A DNA stretch of 64,000 nt from Mesorhizobium sp. CAU 1732. GTDB lineage: Bacteria > Pseudomonadota > Alphaproteobacteria > Rhizobiales > Rhizobiaceae. The notes beneath the pieces were generated by a model. The model did not search any database. It was not told where the DNA came from and saw only the letters and a program-made list of their open reading frames with translations. Location: NCBI RefSeq assembly GCF_039888675.1, contig NZ_JBDQQR010000001.1:3348001-3412000 (forward strand), given 5' to 3'. Position numbers and translations under genes: made by a program. Of this stretch, positions 26,382-35,060 are shown in pieces; the first letter of the stretch is position 1, and every line of letters begins with the position of its first letter.

Positions 26382-27695
26382 CTATTCCGCGGCCTCGCGG
26401 GCCATCGGATTGTTCGGATGCGTCGTCCAGTTGGCATAGACCGGCTCGACGACCTTGCCGGTACGCTGGTCGAGTACACCCGCGGCAAGCGGTTCCATCG
26501 TGATGCAGCCCTCCACCGGGCAGACATTGACGCAGAGATTGCAGCCGACGCATTCGTCTTCCATCACCTCGAAGTGGCGGACGCCGTCCACCATCGACGT
26601 GATCGCCTGATGCGATGTGTCCTCGCAGGCGATGTGGCAGCGCCCGCATTTGATGCAGGCATCCTGATCGATACGCGCCTTGGCGACGTAGTTGAGATTC
26701 AGATACTGCCAGTCGGTGACGTTGGGCGTCGCGCGCCCGATGACGTCGTCAAGCGTGCGGTGGCCCTTCTCGTCCATCCAGTTTTCCAGCCCCGCGATCA
26801 TCTCCTGGACGATCTTGAAGCCGTAGGTCATGGCCGCCGTGCAGACCTGAACATTGCCGGCGCCGAGCGCCAGGAACTCGGCAGCATCGCGCCACGTCGT
26901 AATGCCACCAATGCCCGAAATGGGCAGGCCGCGCGTTTCCGGGTCGCGCGCGATCTCGGCCACCATGTTGAGCGCGATCGGCTTCACCGCCGGTCCGCAA
27001 TAACCGCCATGGCTGCCGCGCCCGTCGATCGACGGCTCAGGCGAAAACGTGTCGAGATTGACCGCCGTGATCGAATTGATCGTGTTGATCAGCGAGACGG
27101 CGTCGGTGCCGCCGGCATGGGCGGCTCGCGCGGGCTTGCGGATATCGGTGATGTTGGGCGTCAGCTTCGTGATGACAGGCATGCGCGTATATTGCTTGCA
27201 CCAGCGCACCACCATCTCGATATATTCCGGCACCTGGCCGACAGCGGCGCCCATGCCGCGCTCGCTCATGCCGTGCGGACAGCCGAAATTGAGCTCGATG
27301 CCGTCAGCGCCGGTTTCCTCCACCAGCGGCAGGATCGAGCGCCAGGCATTCTCCTCGCACGGCACCATGATCGATGCGATGAGCGCGCGATCCGGCCAGT
27401 CGCGCTTGACCTGCTTCATCTCGCGCAGGTTCGTCTGAAGGTCGCGGTCGGTGATCAGCTCGATGTTGTTGAGGCCCAGAAGCCTGCGATCCGCGCCCCA
27501 GATCGCGCCGTAACGCGGGCCGTTGACATTGACGACGGGCGGTCCCTCCTCGCCGAGCGTCTTCCAGACGACCCCGCCCCAACCGGCCTTGAAGGCGCGG
27601 ACGACGTTGTATTCCTTGTCGGTCGGCGGCGCGGAAGCAAGCCAGAACGGATTCGGTGACTTGATGCCGACGAAATTGCTGCGAAGGTCTGCCAT
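26382..27695 (-). CDS. preA: NAD-dependent dihydropyrimidine dehydrogenase subunit PreA
   Basis: A 437-residue subunit with an N-terminal dihydroorotate-dehydrogenase-like FMN barrel (about 1-320; GIKSPNPFWLASAPPTDKEY, IELNFGCPHGMSERGMG) and two C-terminal [4Fe-4S] clusters in ACIKCGRCHIACED and CVGCNLCVNVCPVEGC. With PreT it reduces uracil or thymine to the 5,6-dihydro compound, the first step before HydA. The length fits the family (about 410-440). ATG 27695 has AGAGGAAG upstream; an upstream in-frame start at 27740 is not supported. It lies downstream of preT and a small secreted-protein gene. Confidence 0.95.
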   Translation of the reverse strand: MADLRSNFVGIKSPNPFWLASAPPTDKEYNVVRAFKAGWGGVVWKTLGEEGPPVVNVNGPRYGAIWGADRRLLGLNNIELITDRDLQTNLREMKQVKRDWPDRALIASIMVPCEENAWRSILPLVEETGADGIELNFGCPHGMSERGMGAAVGQVPEYIEMVVRWCKQYTRMPVITKLTPNITDIRKPARAAHAGGTDAVSLINTINSITAVNLDTFSPEPSIDGRGSHGGYCGPAVKPIALNMVAEIARDPETRGLPISGIGGITTWRDAAEFLALGAGNVQVCTAAMTYGFKIVQEMIAGLENWMDEKGHRTLDDVIGRATPNVTDWQYLNLNYVAKARIDQDACIKCGRCHIACEDTSHQAITSMVDGVRHFEVMEDECVGCNLCVNVCPVEGCITMEPLAAGVLDQRTGKVVEPVYANWTTHPNNPMAREAAE

Positions 27696-27779
27696 GGGTT
27701 TCTTCCTCTGGCTTCGGCGGATGCATCCGCACCGCCGCACATTGTCCTAACTCACCTGCCGCCCGAGCACCGTTCGGCC

Positions 27780-28133
27780 CTATCCGTCACACCGATCGAA
27801 ATGGGTGGGCTCGTCGCCTTCGACAGTGACGAAGATTGTCTCCGGAGCGGCCTTGCTCGCCTCAAGCCGAACCATTTTTCCGTCCATCCGAACCGTCTCG
27901 TCACCGTTTGGGTAGACGTTCGCGCACGAGACGGTGACGTCGAACGCGTCCTGCGTCGGGCGACCATCGGTCCAGGCGCAGATCGTATGCTCGTTGAACC
28001 CGATCTCGTCAGCCTCGATGATCAGCCGCTCGCCCCTGCCCGCAGCGCACCACTCCCCCTCGAGCCAGCTATCAGACGCCACGGCCTGCGCCGCGACGAA
28101 AAGCAGGGGCGCAAGGGCAACAGCGGCTTTCAT
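27780..28133 (-). CDS. Small secreted protein encoded between preT and preA
   Basis: A 117-residue protein with a clear Sec signal peptide (MKAAVALAPLLFVAAQAVAS, cleavage about residue 19-20). The mature part is about 98 residues with four cysteines (in GEWCAAG, HTICAWTD, VSCANVYP and FDRCDG), suggesting disulphides in the periplasm. Alternating hydrophobic strands (RLIIEADEIGF, ETVRMDGKMVRLEA, ETIFVTVEGDEPT) suggest a small beta-barrel or lipocalin-like fold. I do not recognise a named family. Its ATG overlaps the preT stop by four bases (ATGA), and preA starts 84 bases later. Confidence 0.75.
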   Translation of the reverse strand: MKAAVALAPLLFVAAQAVASDSWLEGEWCAAGRGERLIIEADEIGFNEHTICAWTDGRPTQDAFDVTVSCANVYPNGDETVRMDGKMVRLEASKAAPETIFVTVEGDEPTHFDRCDG

Positions 28134-29479
28134 GCAAGGGCCCGGTTGATGCTATCCGCCGCATCGCGGCCATTGGCTGTCGCCGACACGGTCAGATCTT
28201 CGCCGCCGACGATGCAATCGCCCCCGGCCCAGACTTTCGGGATCGAGGTCCGGAACTCTTCGTCCACGGCGATGCGCCCGCCCGACAGCGTCATGGCGGC
28301 ACCGCTGCCGTTGAGCGGCGCGGCGTCGAAGGTCTGTCCGACCGCCTTGAAAATCTGATCGGCCTCGAGCCTGACAGTCTCGCCGGTCCCCACCAGCGCG
28401 CCGTCGGACAGCGCGGTGTATTCGAGCTCGATGCCGGCGAGGCGTCGGCCCTCCGCCACCACGCGCTTCGGCTGCATCCAATGACGGATGATCACGCCCT
28501 TCGATGCGGCAAGGTCCTGTTCGAACTCGGACGCGTTCATGTGTTCCTTGCCGCGGCGATAGGCGATCGTGACCTCTTCCGCGCCGAGCAGCTTGGACTG
28601 GATGGCCGCGTCGATGGCCGTCATGCCACCGCCGATGACGACCACGCGACGGCCGACCGGCATGGAAGTCAGATCGTCGGCCTGTCGCAGGACGGAGATG
28701 AAATCGACTGCGGACTCGACGCCGGGAGTTTCCTCTCCCTCGGCGCGCAGCGCATTGACACCGCCGAGGCCCGTTCCGATGAAAACGGCATCATATTTGG
28801 AAGCAAGCTCGGCGAGCGAAAAATCCCTGCCGAGAGCCTGTTCGTTGACGATCGAGATGCCGCCGATCGCGGTGACGTATTCGACCTCGGCCTGCGCGAA
28901 ATCGTCCGTGCTCTTATAGGCCGCGATGCCGTATTCGTTGAGGCCGCCGGCCTTGGGCCGCGCCTCGTAGATGGTGACGTCGTGGCCGTGCATGGCCACC
29001 CGATGCGCACAGGCAAGACCGGCCGGCCCGGCACCGATGACGGCGACTTTTTTGCCGGTCGTCGGAGCACGCTGGTAGAACTGCTTGCCCTGCCCCATCG
29101 CGGCGTCTGTGGCGTAGCGCTGCAAGCGCCCGATCTGGACGGGCTTGCCTTCGGCGGTTTCGCGAACGCAGACCTCTTCGCACAGCGTCTCGGTGGGACA
29201 CACACGGGCACACATGCCGCCCATGATGTTCTGGTCGAAGATGGTTTTGGCCGACCCGAGCGGGTTGCCGGTCGAAATCTGGCGGATGAAGAGCGGGATG
29301 TCGATCGATGTCGGACATGCCTGCATGCACGGCGCGTCGTAGCAGAAATAGCAACGATCAGCCTCGACCAGCGCTTCGTGATGGTCGAACGGCGGATGCA
29401 GGTCCGCGAAATTGTCTGCGTACTGAACGGGCGCGAGCCGACCAGCGGCGATGCCCTCCTTGAACTGGCCTTCAGCCAT
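28130..29479 (-). CDS. preT: NAD-dependent dihydropyrimidine dehydrogenase subunit PreT
   Basis: A 449-residue flavoprotein of the glutamate-synthase small-subunit type. N-terminal cysteines for [4Fe-4S] clusters lie in CYFCYDAPCMQACPTSIDIP and in GGMCARVCPTETLCEEVC. The FAD fold is VAVIGAGPAGLACAHRVA near residue 145 and the NAD fold is VVVIGGGMTAIDAAIQ near 280. The C-terminal GGDCIVGGEDLTVSATANGR is the conserved FAD end motif. It passes electrons from NADH to PreA. Transcription probably starts upstream of 29479, where a RutR-like operator lies about 53 bases away. Confidence 0.95.
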   Translation of the reverse strand: MAEGQFKEGIAAGRLAPVQYADNFADLHPPFDHHEALVEADRCYFCYDAPCMQACPTSIDIPLFIRQISTGNPLGSAKTIFDQNIMGGMCARVCPTETLCEEVCVRETAEGKPVQIGRLQRYATDAAMGQGKQFYQRAPTTGKKVAVIGAGPAGLACAHRVAMHGHDVTIYEARPKAGGLNEYGIAAYKSTDDFAQAEVEYVTAIGGISIVNEQALGRDFSLAELASKYDAVFIGTGLGGVNALRAEGEETPGVESAVDFISVLRQADDLTSMPVGRRVVVIGGGMTAIDAAIQSKLLGAEEVTIAYRRGKEHMNASEFEQDLAASKGVIIRHWMQPKRVVAEGRRLAGIELEYTALSDGALVGTGETVRLEADQIFKAVGQTFDAAPLNGSGAAMTLSGGRIAVDEEFRTSIPKVWAGGDCIVGGEDLTVSATANGRDAADSINRALA

Positions 29480-29531
29480 CGTCCATGATCCCCATTATTG
29501 GTTTTGATGGGATGCTAGCATGGATAGTTTT

Positions 29532-29547
29532 TTTATCAATCGGTCAA
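29532..29547. promoter_or_regulatory. Second RutR-like operator, upstream of preT
   Basis: Read on the minus strand the site is TTGACCGATTGATAAA. It shares the 12 bases TTTGACCGATTG with the operator at 23587-23602; the second half-site is degenerate. It lies 53 bases upstream of the preT start, in the gap shared with the divergent GFA-type gene. TTGACC could also serve as a -35 element, so repressor binding would block transcription. Assignment to RutR is inferred from the shared sequence. Confidence 0.6.
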
Positions 29548-29659
29548 ATTTCCGATCTGGACGCTAAGCTACGGAATAAGTTGAGTATTCTTATCATATT
29601 TCGGTGGAACGCTGTGCAGCCGTCTTTCAATGCCGACTGCATTTGATACATTGCACGGC

Positions 29660-30037
29660 ATGATACGACGTGAAGCGACATGCGCCTGCGGCGGCCTTGC
29701 GGCACGTTGCACCGGCGAGCCTCTCAAGGTTTCACTATGCCATTGCCTCGAATGCCAGAAGCGCACCGGCAGCGCGTTCGGGATCGCGACATTTTTCGAG
29801 CATGAGAACATGTCCGCCGGCGGCGCGTCGAACACGTTCACGCGCGCGTCGGACAGTGGGTTCGACGTGACATTCCACTTCTGCCCGACATGCGGAACCA
29901 CCGTCTTCTGGTATCCGCTGCGCATGCCCCATCTGGTCGCCGTCGCAGCAGGCTGCTTCGCCGATCCCGCATTTCCGCGCCCGACGCAGAGCGTCTACGT
30001 GGAAAGCCGCCATCCATGGCTTGCCGTCGAAGATTAA
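29660..30037 (+). CDS. GFA-family (glutathione-dependent formaldehyde-activating enzyme-like) zinc protein
   Basis: A 125-residue protein of the Gfa-like beta-tent fold. Zinc-ligand cysteines lie in ATCACGGLAARC, SLCHCLECQKRTGSAFG and HFCPTCGTTVFWYP, in the order and spacing of the family. Most family members have no proven reaction, and real formaldehyde-glutathione ligation is documented for few. The start is uncertain: ATG 29660 fits the usual short N terminus, but ATG 29630 is also in frame, and neither has a strong ribosome site. It is divergent from preT and convergent with the dimethylglycine-dehydrogenase-like gene. Confidence 0.87.
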   Translation: MIRREATCACGGLAARCTGEPLKVSLCHCLECQKRTGSAFGIATFFEHENMSAGGASNTFTRASDSGFDVTFHFCPTCGTTVFWYPLRMPHLVAVAAGCFADPAFPRPTQSVYVESRHPWLAVED

Positions 30038-30043
30038 GGTGCC

Positions 30044-32470
30044 TCAGGCGCGCAACCTCTCCAGGTTTGCATCGAAGAGCGGGGCTGGCTGGACCCGCGC
30101 GGCATGCCGGCGTCCGAGGAACTCGATCTCGAAACCGTCGCTCTCGTCGGCGATCTCCTTCGGCACATAGCCGAGCGCCACCGACTTGCCGGAATGGTGC
30201 GCGTAGCCTCCGGACGTGACCCAGCCCTGCACCGTGCCGCCATGCCAGATCGGCTCGTCGCCGATGACATCGGCGTCGGTCGCCTCGACGATGAAGGTCC
30301 GCAGGCGCAGCCTTCCGCCATTGGCGCGCTCGTCCAGCGCGCCGGCCTTTCCGATGAAATCGGCTGGCTTGGAATAGGCGACGAACCGGTCGAGGCCTGC
30401 CTCCAGCGGCCCGTAGATCGGGCGATATTCGCGCGCCCAGGAGCCGTATCCCTTTTCGAGCCGCAGCGCATTCAGCGCCCTGCCCCCGAACAGGCCGATG
30501 CCGAACTCCTCGCCGGCAGCCATCAGCGTCTCATAGACGTGGCGCTGATATTCGGGGGCCATCCAGATCTCGTAGCCCAAATCCCCGGTGTAGCTGACGC
30601 GCCCGACGATGCACGGCGCCATGCCGATATCCATGCGCGCGACCGCCATGAACGGAAACGCCTTGGTCGAGACGTCCACGCGCGTGACCTTTGCGAGCAC
30701 GTCGCGCGCGCTCGGCCCCGCGATCGACAGCCCGAGCCGCGACAGGCCCAGCGCCTCGACGCGCACCGACCCATCCGCAGGCAGGTGCTTCTCGAACCAG
30801 CGCATGTGATGCTGCTCGGCCAAACCCGAGCCGGCGATGAACCACTCGCCGCCGCCGAGATTGGCAAGCGTGAAATCGCCGATGAGCTTGCCGTCGTCCT
30901 TCAGCATCGGCGCGATTGTCATGCGGCCTTCCGCAGGCAGCTTGCAGGCGAGCATGCGGTCGAGCCATTCGGCAGCGCCCGCGCCCGCCACGCGATACTT
31001 TGCGAAGCTGGAAATCTCCGAGAGTCCGACGCGCTCGCGCGTACTGGCGACCTCCTTCGCGACGTGCTCGAAATCGCTCGATCGACGCCAGGAGAACTCG
31101 TCCTTGACGCCCTCCGGCGCGTACCAGAGCGGCACTTCCAGCCCGTAGGCGACGCCCCACTGCGCGCCCTTGGCGGACAGCAGATCGTAGATCGGCGTGG
31201 TGCGCAGCGGCCGGCCTGCCGGATATTCCTCGTTCGGGAAGCGGATCGAGAAGCGGCGCGAATAGTTCTCGCGCACCTTGGCGTTGGTGTAGGCCATCGA
31301 CGCCCAGTCGCCGTAGCGCGCGACGTCCATCGCCCAGATGTCCGCGCCGGGATCGCCGTGGATCATCCAGTTGGACAGCGCGAGGCCGACGCCGCCGCCC
31401 TGGCTGAACCCGGCCATGACACCGCAGGCGACCCAGAAGCCCGGCAGGCCGCGCACGGGACCGACGAGCGGGTTCCCGTCCGGCGCGAAGGTGAAGGGGC
31501 CGTTGATGATCTGCTTAATACCCGTGCGCTGGAAAGCGGGAAAATGGCGGAAGCCGACTTCCAGCGACGGCGCGATGCGATCGATGTCGGGATCGAGCAG
31601 TTCATGGCCAAAATTCCACGGCGTCTGGTGTTCCGACCACGGCTTGCCGGCTTTTTCGTATGTGCCCATGAGCATGCCGCCGCGTTCCTGACGAAGGTAA
31701 AGCTCGCCGTCGAAATCGACCGCGTGAATGATCTCCGTGCCGGTCTTCGCGTTCCACGCGGCGACCTCCGGCATGTCCTCGGTGATGAGGTACATGTGCT
31801 CCATCGCCAGCACCGGCAGTTCGAGCCCGACCATGCGGCCGACCTCGCGCGCCCAAAGGCCACCGGCATTGACGACGTGCTCCGCGACCACCTCGCCCTT
31901 GTTGGTGATGACACGCCACATGCCGTCCTCGCGGCGCGCGATGTCCTCCACTTTGGTGAAGCGGTGAACCTCGGCGCCCAGCTTGCGCGCGGCCTTGGCA
32001 TAGGCATGCGTCACGCCGGACGGGTCGAGATGGCCGTCTTCCTTGTTGCGCACAGCGCCGACGAATTCCTTGGGGTCGAGGAGCGGCATCAACTCGCCTG
32101 CTTCCTGCGCCGAGATTTCCTCCAGCTCGATGCCGAGATAGCGCCCCTTGGCGACGACGTTGCACAGCCAGTCCATGCGCGCGTTGGTGGCGGCGAGCAG
32201 CACGCCGCCGGTCAGGTGCACACCGGTCGCCTGGCCCGACAGTTCCTCGATCTCCTTGTAGAGCTCGATCGTGTATTTCTGCAGCTTGGCGACATTGGGA
32301 TCGCCGTTGATCGTGTGCATGCCGCCCGCCGCATGCCAGGTCGAGCCGGATGTCAGCTCGTCGCGCTCCAGAAGCATGACGTCCGTCCACCCGGCCCGCG
32401 CCAGATGAAACAGCACCGAAGCGCCGACGACGCCACCGCCAATGACCACGACCTGTGCATGCGATTTCAT
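30044..32470 (-). CDS. FAD-dependent dimethylglycine/sarcosine dehydrogenase-like protein (DAO + GcvT domains)
   Basis: An 808-residue fusion. Residues 1-400 form a DAO-type FAD oxidoreductase (VVVIGGGVVGASVLFHLARA; STWHAAGGMHTINGDPNVAK). Residues 430-808 are a GcvT-like aminomethyltransferase module (WLDRMLACKLPAEGRMTIAP; ALRLEKGYGSWAREYRPIYG). Such proteins oxidatively demethylate dimethylglycine or sarcosine and pass the methylene unit to tetrahydrofolate. ATG 32470 begins directly at the FAD fold. The neighbouring mttB-type gene upstream suggests joint use of quaternary or tertiary amines. The exact substrate remains open. Confidence 0.9.
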   Translation of the reverse strand: MKSHAQVVVIGGGVVGASVLFHLARAGWTDVMLLERDELTSGSTWHAAGGMHTINGDPNVAKLQKYTIELYKEIEELSGQATGVHLTGGVLLAATNARMDWLCNVVAKGRYLGIELEEISAQEAGELMPLLDPKEFVGAVRNKEDGHLDPSGVTHAYAKAARKLGAEVHRFTKVEDIARREDGMWRVITNKGEVVAEHVVNAGGLWAREVGRMVGLELPVLAMEHMYLITEDMPEVAAWNAKTGTEIIHAVDFDGELYLRQERGGMLMGTYEKAGKPWSEHQTPWNFGHELLDPDIDRIAPSLEVGFRHFPAFQRTGIKQIINGPFTFAPDGNPLVGPVRGLPGFWVACGVMAGFSQGGGVGLALSNWMIHGDPGADIWAMDVARYGDWASMAYTNAKVRENYSRRFSIRFPNEEYPAGRPLRTTPIYDLLSAKGAQWGVAYGLEVPLWYAPEGVKDEFSWRRSSDFEHVAKEVASTRERVGLSEISSFAKYRVAGAGAAEWLDRMLACKLPAEGRMTIAPMLKDDGKLIGDFTLANLGGGEWFIAGSGLAEQHHMRWFEKHLPADGSVRVEALGLSRLGLSIAGPSARDVLAKVTRVDVSTKAFPFMAVARMDIGMAPCIVGRVSYTGDLGYEIWMAPEYQRHVYETLMAAGEEFGIGLFGGRALNALRLEKGYGSWAREYRPIYGPLEAGLDRFVAYSKPADFIGKAGALDERANGGRLRLRTFIVEATDADVIGDEPIWHGGTVQGWVTSGGYAHHSGKSVALGYVPKEIADESDGFEIEFLGRRHAARVQPAPLFDANLERLRA

Positions 32471-32559
32471 GGATTTATCCGTTGTTTCAAGACGTTGAGA
32501 GAGAAACAAGAATCAGTTTGAAAAGGTATTGAACCTCGTTTGAGACGTTCGCGCCGCCC

Positions 32560-32660
32560 CTCATTCGACCCTTCGGGCCACCTTCTCCCCGTAAACGGGG
32601 AGAAGGGGAAGCGGCAAGGTCGCGGCCATCCTCCTTGCCCCGGCAGGGGGATGAGGGGCG
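32560..32660. repeat. Palindromic intergenic repeat between mttB-like and dehydrogenase genes
   Basis: CCTTCTCCCC and GGGGAGAAGG flank GTAAAC at 32581-32606, a stem of up to 12 bp. The hairpin resembles the CCGTAAACGG hairpin inside the element at 13909-14062. Further G/C-rich inverted segments (CTTGCCCCGGCAGGGGGATG) follow. This type of repeat is common between genes in rhizobia. It may also act as a partial terminator or stabilise RNA ends between the two genes. Confidence 0.6.
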
Positions 32661-32678
32661 GCACAAACGTCCGCCGCC

Positions 32679-34220
32679 TCAAGGCTCGCCATCCCCGATC
32701 TCTTCCTTGCGCTTTGCCACATAGGCTTCGAGTTCCTCGCGGACGCCCTCGTCCATCGCAGGCTCGACATACTCGTCCAGCGCCTTCTTCCAGACCTTCG
32801 TCGCCCGCGCGGTCGAGTCGAGGGAACCGGCTTCCTGCCAGCTCTCGTAGTTCTGCCAGTTGGACAAAAGCGGCTGGTAGAAGGCTGTCGAATAACGCTC
32901 GAGCGTGTGCGGATCGCCGAAGAAATGCCCGCCGGTCGGCACCCGCTCCAGCGCATCGAGCGCCAGCTCGCCCTCATTGACCTCAATGGGCTTCAAAAAT
33001 TCCATCATGTGCTGGATCAGTTCGACGTCGATGATGAACTTCTCGTAGGACGCCGTCAGCCCGCCCTCCTGCCAGCCTGCCGCGTGGTAGACCAGATTGC
33101 CATGGCCGAGCACCGCACCCCACAGCGCCATCATCGTCTCATAGGCGCCCTGCGCATCGGCGGCATTCGACGCCGAGCCGGGCGTCGTGCGGTACGGCAG
33201 ATTGTAGCGCCTCGCCAATTGTCCGGACGCGATGTTGGCCTTGGTGTTTTCCGGCGTACCGAAGGCCGGCGCGCCGGATCGCATGTCGACGTTGGACGTG
33301 AACGCGCCGTACATGACCGGCGCACCCGGTCGGACGAGCTGGGTGAGCACGATACCCGCCAGCGCCTCGGCGTTCTGCTGCGCCAGTGCACCGGCGAGCG
33401 TGACCGGGCTCATCGCGCCCATCAGCGTGAATGGCGTGACTGCGACCGACTGGCCGTGCTCGGCCATGGCGATCAGCCCGTCAGACATCATGTCGTCGAA
33501 GCGCCGCGGCGAGTTGACCGAGATGATCGTGGTGACGGCAGGGTCGTCGCGCATCTGGTCGAGCGTCAGCCCGCGCGCGATCGCCATCATCGAGATGCCG
33601 TCGAGCGCCCTGCCCGCACCGATCGCCGAGACGTGGAAGCTCTTGTCGGTCAGCGTCAAATTGGCGAAGTAGGTGTCGAGATGGCGCGAATTGGCCGGCA
33701 ACTCGACGGGCGCGCAGACCTGGTTGCCCAGCATCGTGATGCAGTTGAAGTGCTGCGCCAGCCGCACCAGATCGCGATAGTCGGCCATGTTGCCCGAGCG
33801 GCGGCCCCGCTCCATATCGTGCACGTTGGGCGGCCCGGCAACCAGCGTGAAATTGATCGCATCGCCGCCGAGCGGCACCGAATGCGCGGGGTTGCGCGGG
33901 GTGAGCGTGTAGGTCGATTGCGTGGTCGCCAGCGCCTGCGCCACCAGCCCCCTGTCTATGAACACCGTTTGCGTCGCTGGGTCGACCTTGGCGCCGGCCC
34001 GCGCAAAGAGATCGAGCGCACGGGCGCTCATCATCTCGATGCCGAAATTCTCCAGAATGTGCAGCGACGCCTCGTGGATCGCCTCGACCTGGTCGCCCGA
34101 CAGCAACCGCATCGGCGGGTAGGGATTGCGCACATGATTGGCGGTCAGTTGCGGGATCGCGGCAGGGCCTTTGTGGGCGGCACGATCTGCGGCACGGCGA
34201 CGGCGGGGTTCTGCGTTCAT
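32679..34220 (-). CDS. MttB-family trimethylamine/quaternary-amine methyltransferase, non-pyrrolysine type
   Basis: A 513-residue protein of the MttB superfamily (PPMRLLSGDQVEAIHEASLH near residue 36; VHDMERGRRSGNMADYRDLV near 133; GLTASYEKFIIDVELIQHMM near 390). The frame has no in-frame TAG, so it is not the archaeal pyrrolysine enzyme. Characterised non-Pyl relatives demethylate glycine betaine, proline betaine or carnitine with a corrinoid protein partner. No corrinoid protein or reductive activase is encoded in the window. It is followed on the same strand by the dimethylglycine-dehydrogenase-like gene, which could process a demethylated product. Confidence 0.88.
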   Translation of the reverse strand: MNAEPRRRRAADRAAHKGPAAIPQLTANHVRNPYPPMRLLSGDQVEAIHEASLHILENFGIEMMSARALDLFARAGAKVDPATQTVFIDRGLVAQALATTQSTYTLTPRNPAHSVPLGGDAINFTLVAGPPNVHDMERGRRSGNMADYRDLVRLAQHFNCITMLGNQVCAPVELPANSRHLDTYFANLTLTDKSFHVSAIGAGRALDGISMMAIARGLTLDQMRDDPAVTTIISVNSPRRFDDMMSDGLIAMAEHGQSVAVTPFTLMGAMSPVTLAGALAQQNAEALAGIVLTQLVRPGAPVMYGAFTSNVDMRSGAPAFGTPENTKANIASGQLARRYNLPYRTTPGSASNAADAQGAYETMMALWGAVLGHGNLVYHAAGWQEGGLTASYEKFIIDVELIQHMMEFLKPIEVNEGELALDALERVPTGGHFFGDPHTLERYSTAFYQPLLSNWQNYESWQEAGSLDSTARATKVWKKALDEYVEPAMDEGVREELEAYVAKRKEEIGDGEP

Positions 34221-34427
34221 GAGGGCTACGGTTACGCCGATCCCGTGTCATGTCTGTCAGAAAAACGTCAGATGCGGGCGTGATTTTAGCCCAAACGTCA
34301 TCTCTCGCGGCAGAGAACGGCAAAAGCGACATAATGCGCCGTTAAACCAACAAACCCGAGGGACGGCCCGGAGTGGTTAACGCGGCGGACAAGACTTCGT
34401 TTATCCTTCTCGCCTATTCCTCCCCAT

Positions 34428-35018
34428 GTGTGTGCGTTCAAGTTTAATAGAGTTTTAGCCGTTCTCGCGTTGCTGGTCCTTGCGGCCTGCGCGTCGCCGC
34501 CATCGCGCATCAACAACATCTGTTCGGTCTTCGAGCAGCAGAACGGCTTCTTCAACAACTGGCATTCCGCCGCGAAGCGCACGGAGCGCAAATACGGCAT
34601 TCCCGTGCACGTGCTCATGGCGACCGTGCGCAAGGAATCCGGGTTCAAGGCCAATGCGCGGCCGCCACGCAACAAGATCCTCGGCTTCATTCCCGGCAAG
34701 CGCGCATCGAGCGCATACGGCTACTCGCAGGCGCTGAACGGCACCTGGTCCCAATATGTGAGCGAAAGCGGCAATTGGGGCGCACGGCGCAATTCGTTCA
34801 GTGATGCGGTGGATTTCGTCGGCTGGTACCATTCGAAGACGGTCGCGAACCACGGCGTGTCACCCAACGACGCCTTCAGGCTCTATCTCGCCTATTATTC
34901 CGGCTGGAGCGGCTATGCGCGCGGAAGCTGGCAAAGCAATGCCAGCATCCAGAAATATGCGCGCGACACGCAGACGATGGCCAACAATTACGCGGCTCAG
35001 CTCGCTTCTTGCCGCTGA
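34428..35018 (+). CDS. Lysozyme-like (SLT-type) transglycosylase lipoprotein
   Basis: A 196-residue envelope protein. The N terminus is a lipoprotein signal (VLAVLALLVLAACAS) with the lipidated cysteine at residue 21. The lysozyme-like region has the likely catalytic Glu70 in ATVRKESGFKANARPP, then ASSAYGYSQALNGTWSQYV and YLAYYSGWSGYARGSWQ. It probably cleaves peptidoglycan glycan strands at the membrane. The start is GTG 34428; an overlapping ATG at 34426 is in another frame that stops quickly, and no clear ribosome site is seen. It is a single gene, divergent from the mttB-type gene; the 207-base gap shows no clear site. Confidence 0.85.
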   Translation: MCAFKFNRVLAVLALLVLAACASPPSRINNICSVFEQQNGFFNNWHSAAKRTERKYGIPVHVLMATVRKESGFKANARPPRNKILGFIPGKRASSAYGYSQALNGTWSQYVSESGNWGARRNSFSDAVDFVGWYHSKTVANHGVSPNDAFRLYLAYYSGWSGYARGSWQSNASIQKYARDTQTMANNYAAQLASCR

Positions 35019-35060
35019 CGGATCGGCCCACGCGCGGCTTCGCGTAGCGAAAGCCTGACG

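Noticed and set aside
32679..34220. Pyrrolysine-containing trimethylamine methyltransferase
   Set aside because: The frame is uninterrupted with no in-frame TAG, and no pyrrolysine genes are present; it belongs to the non-pyrrolysine branch.
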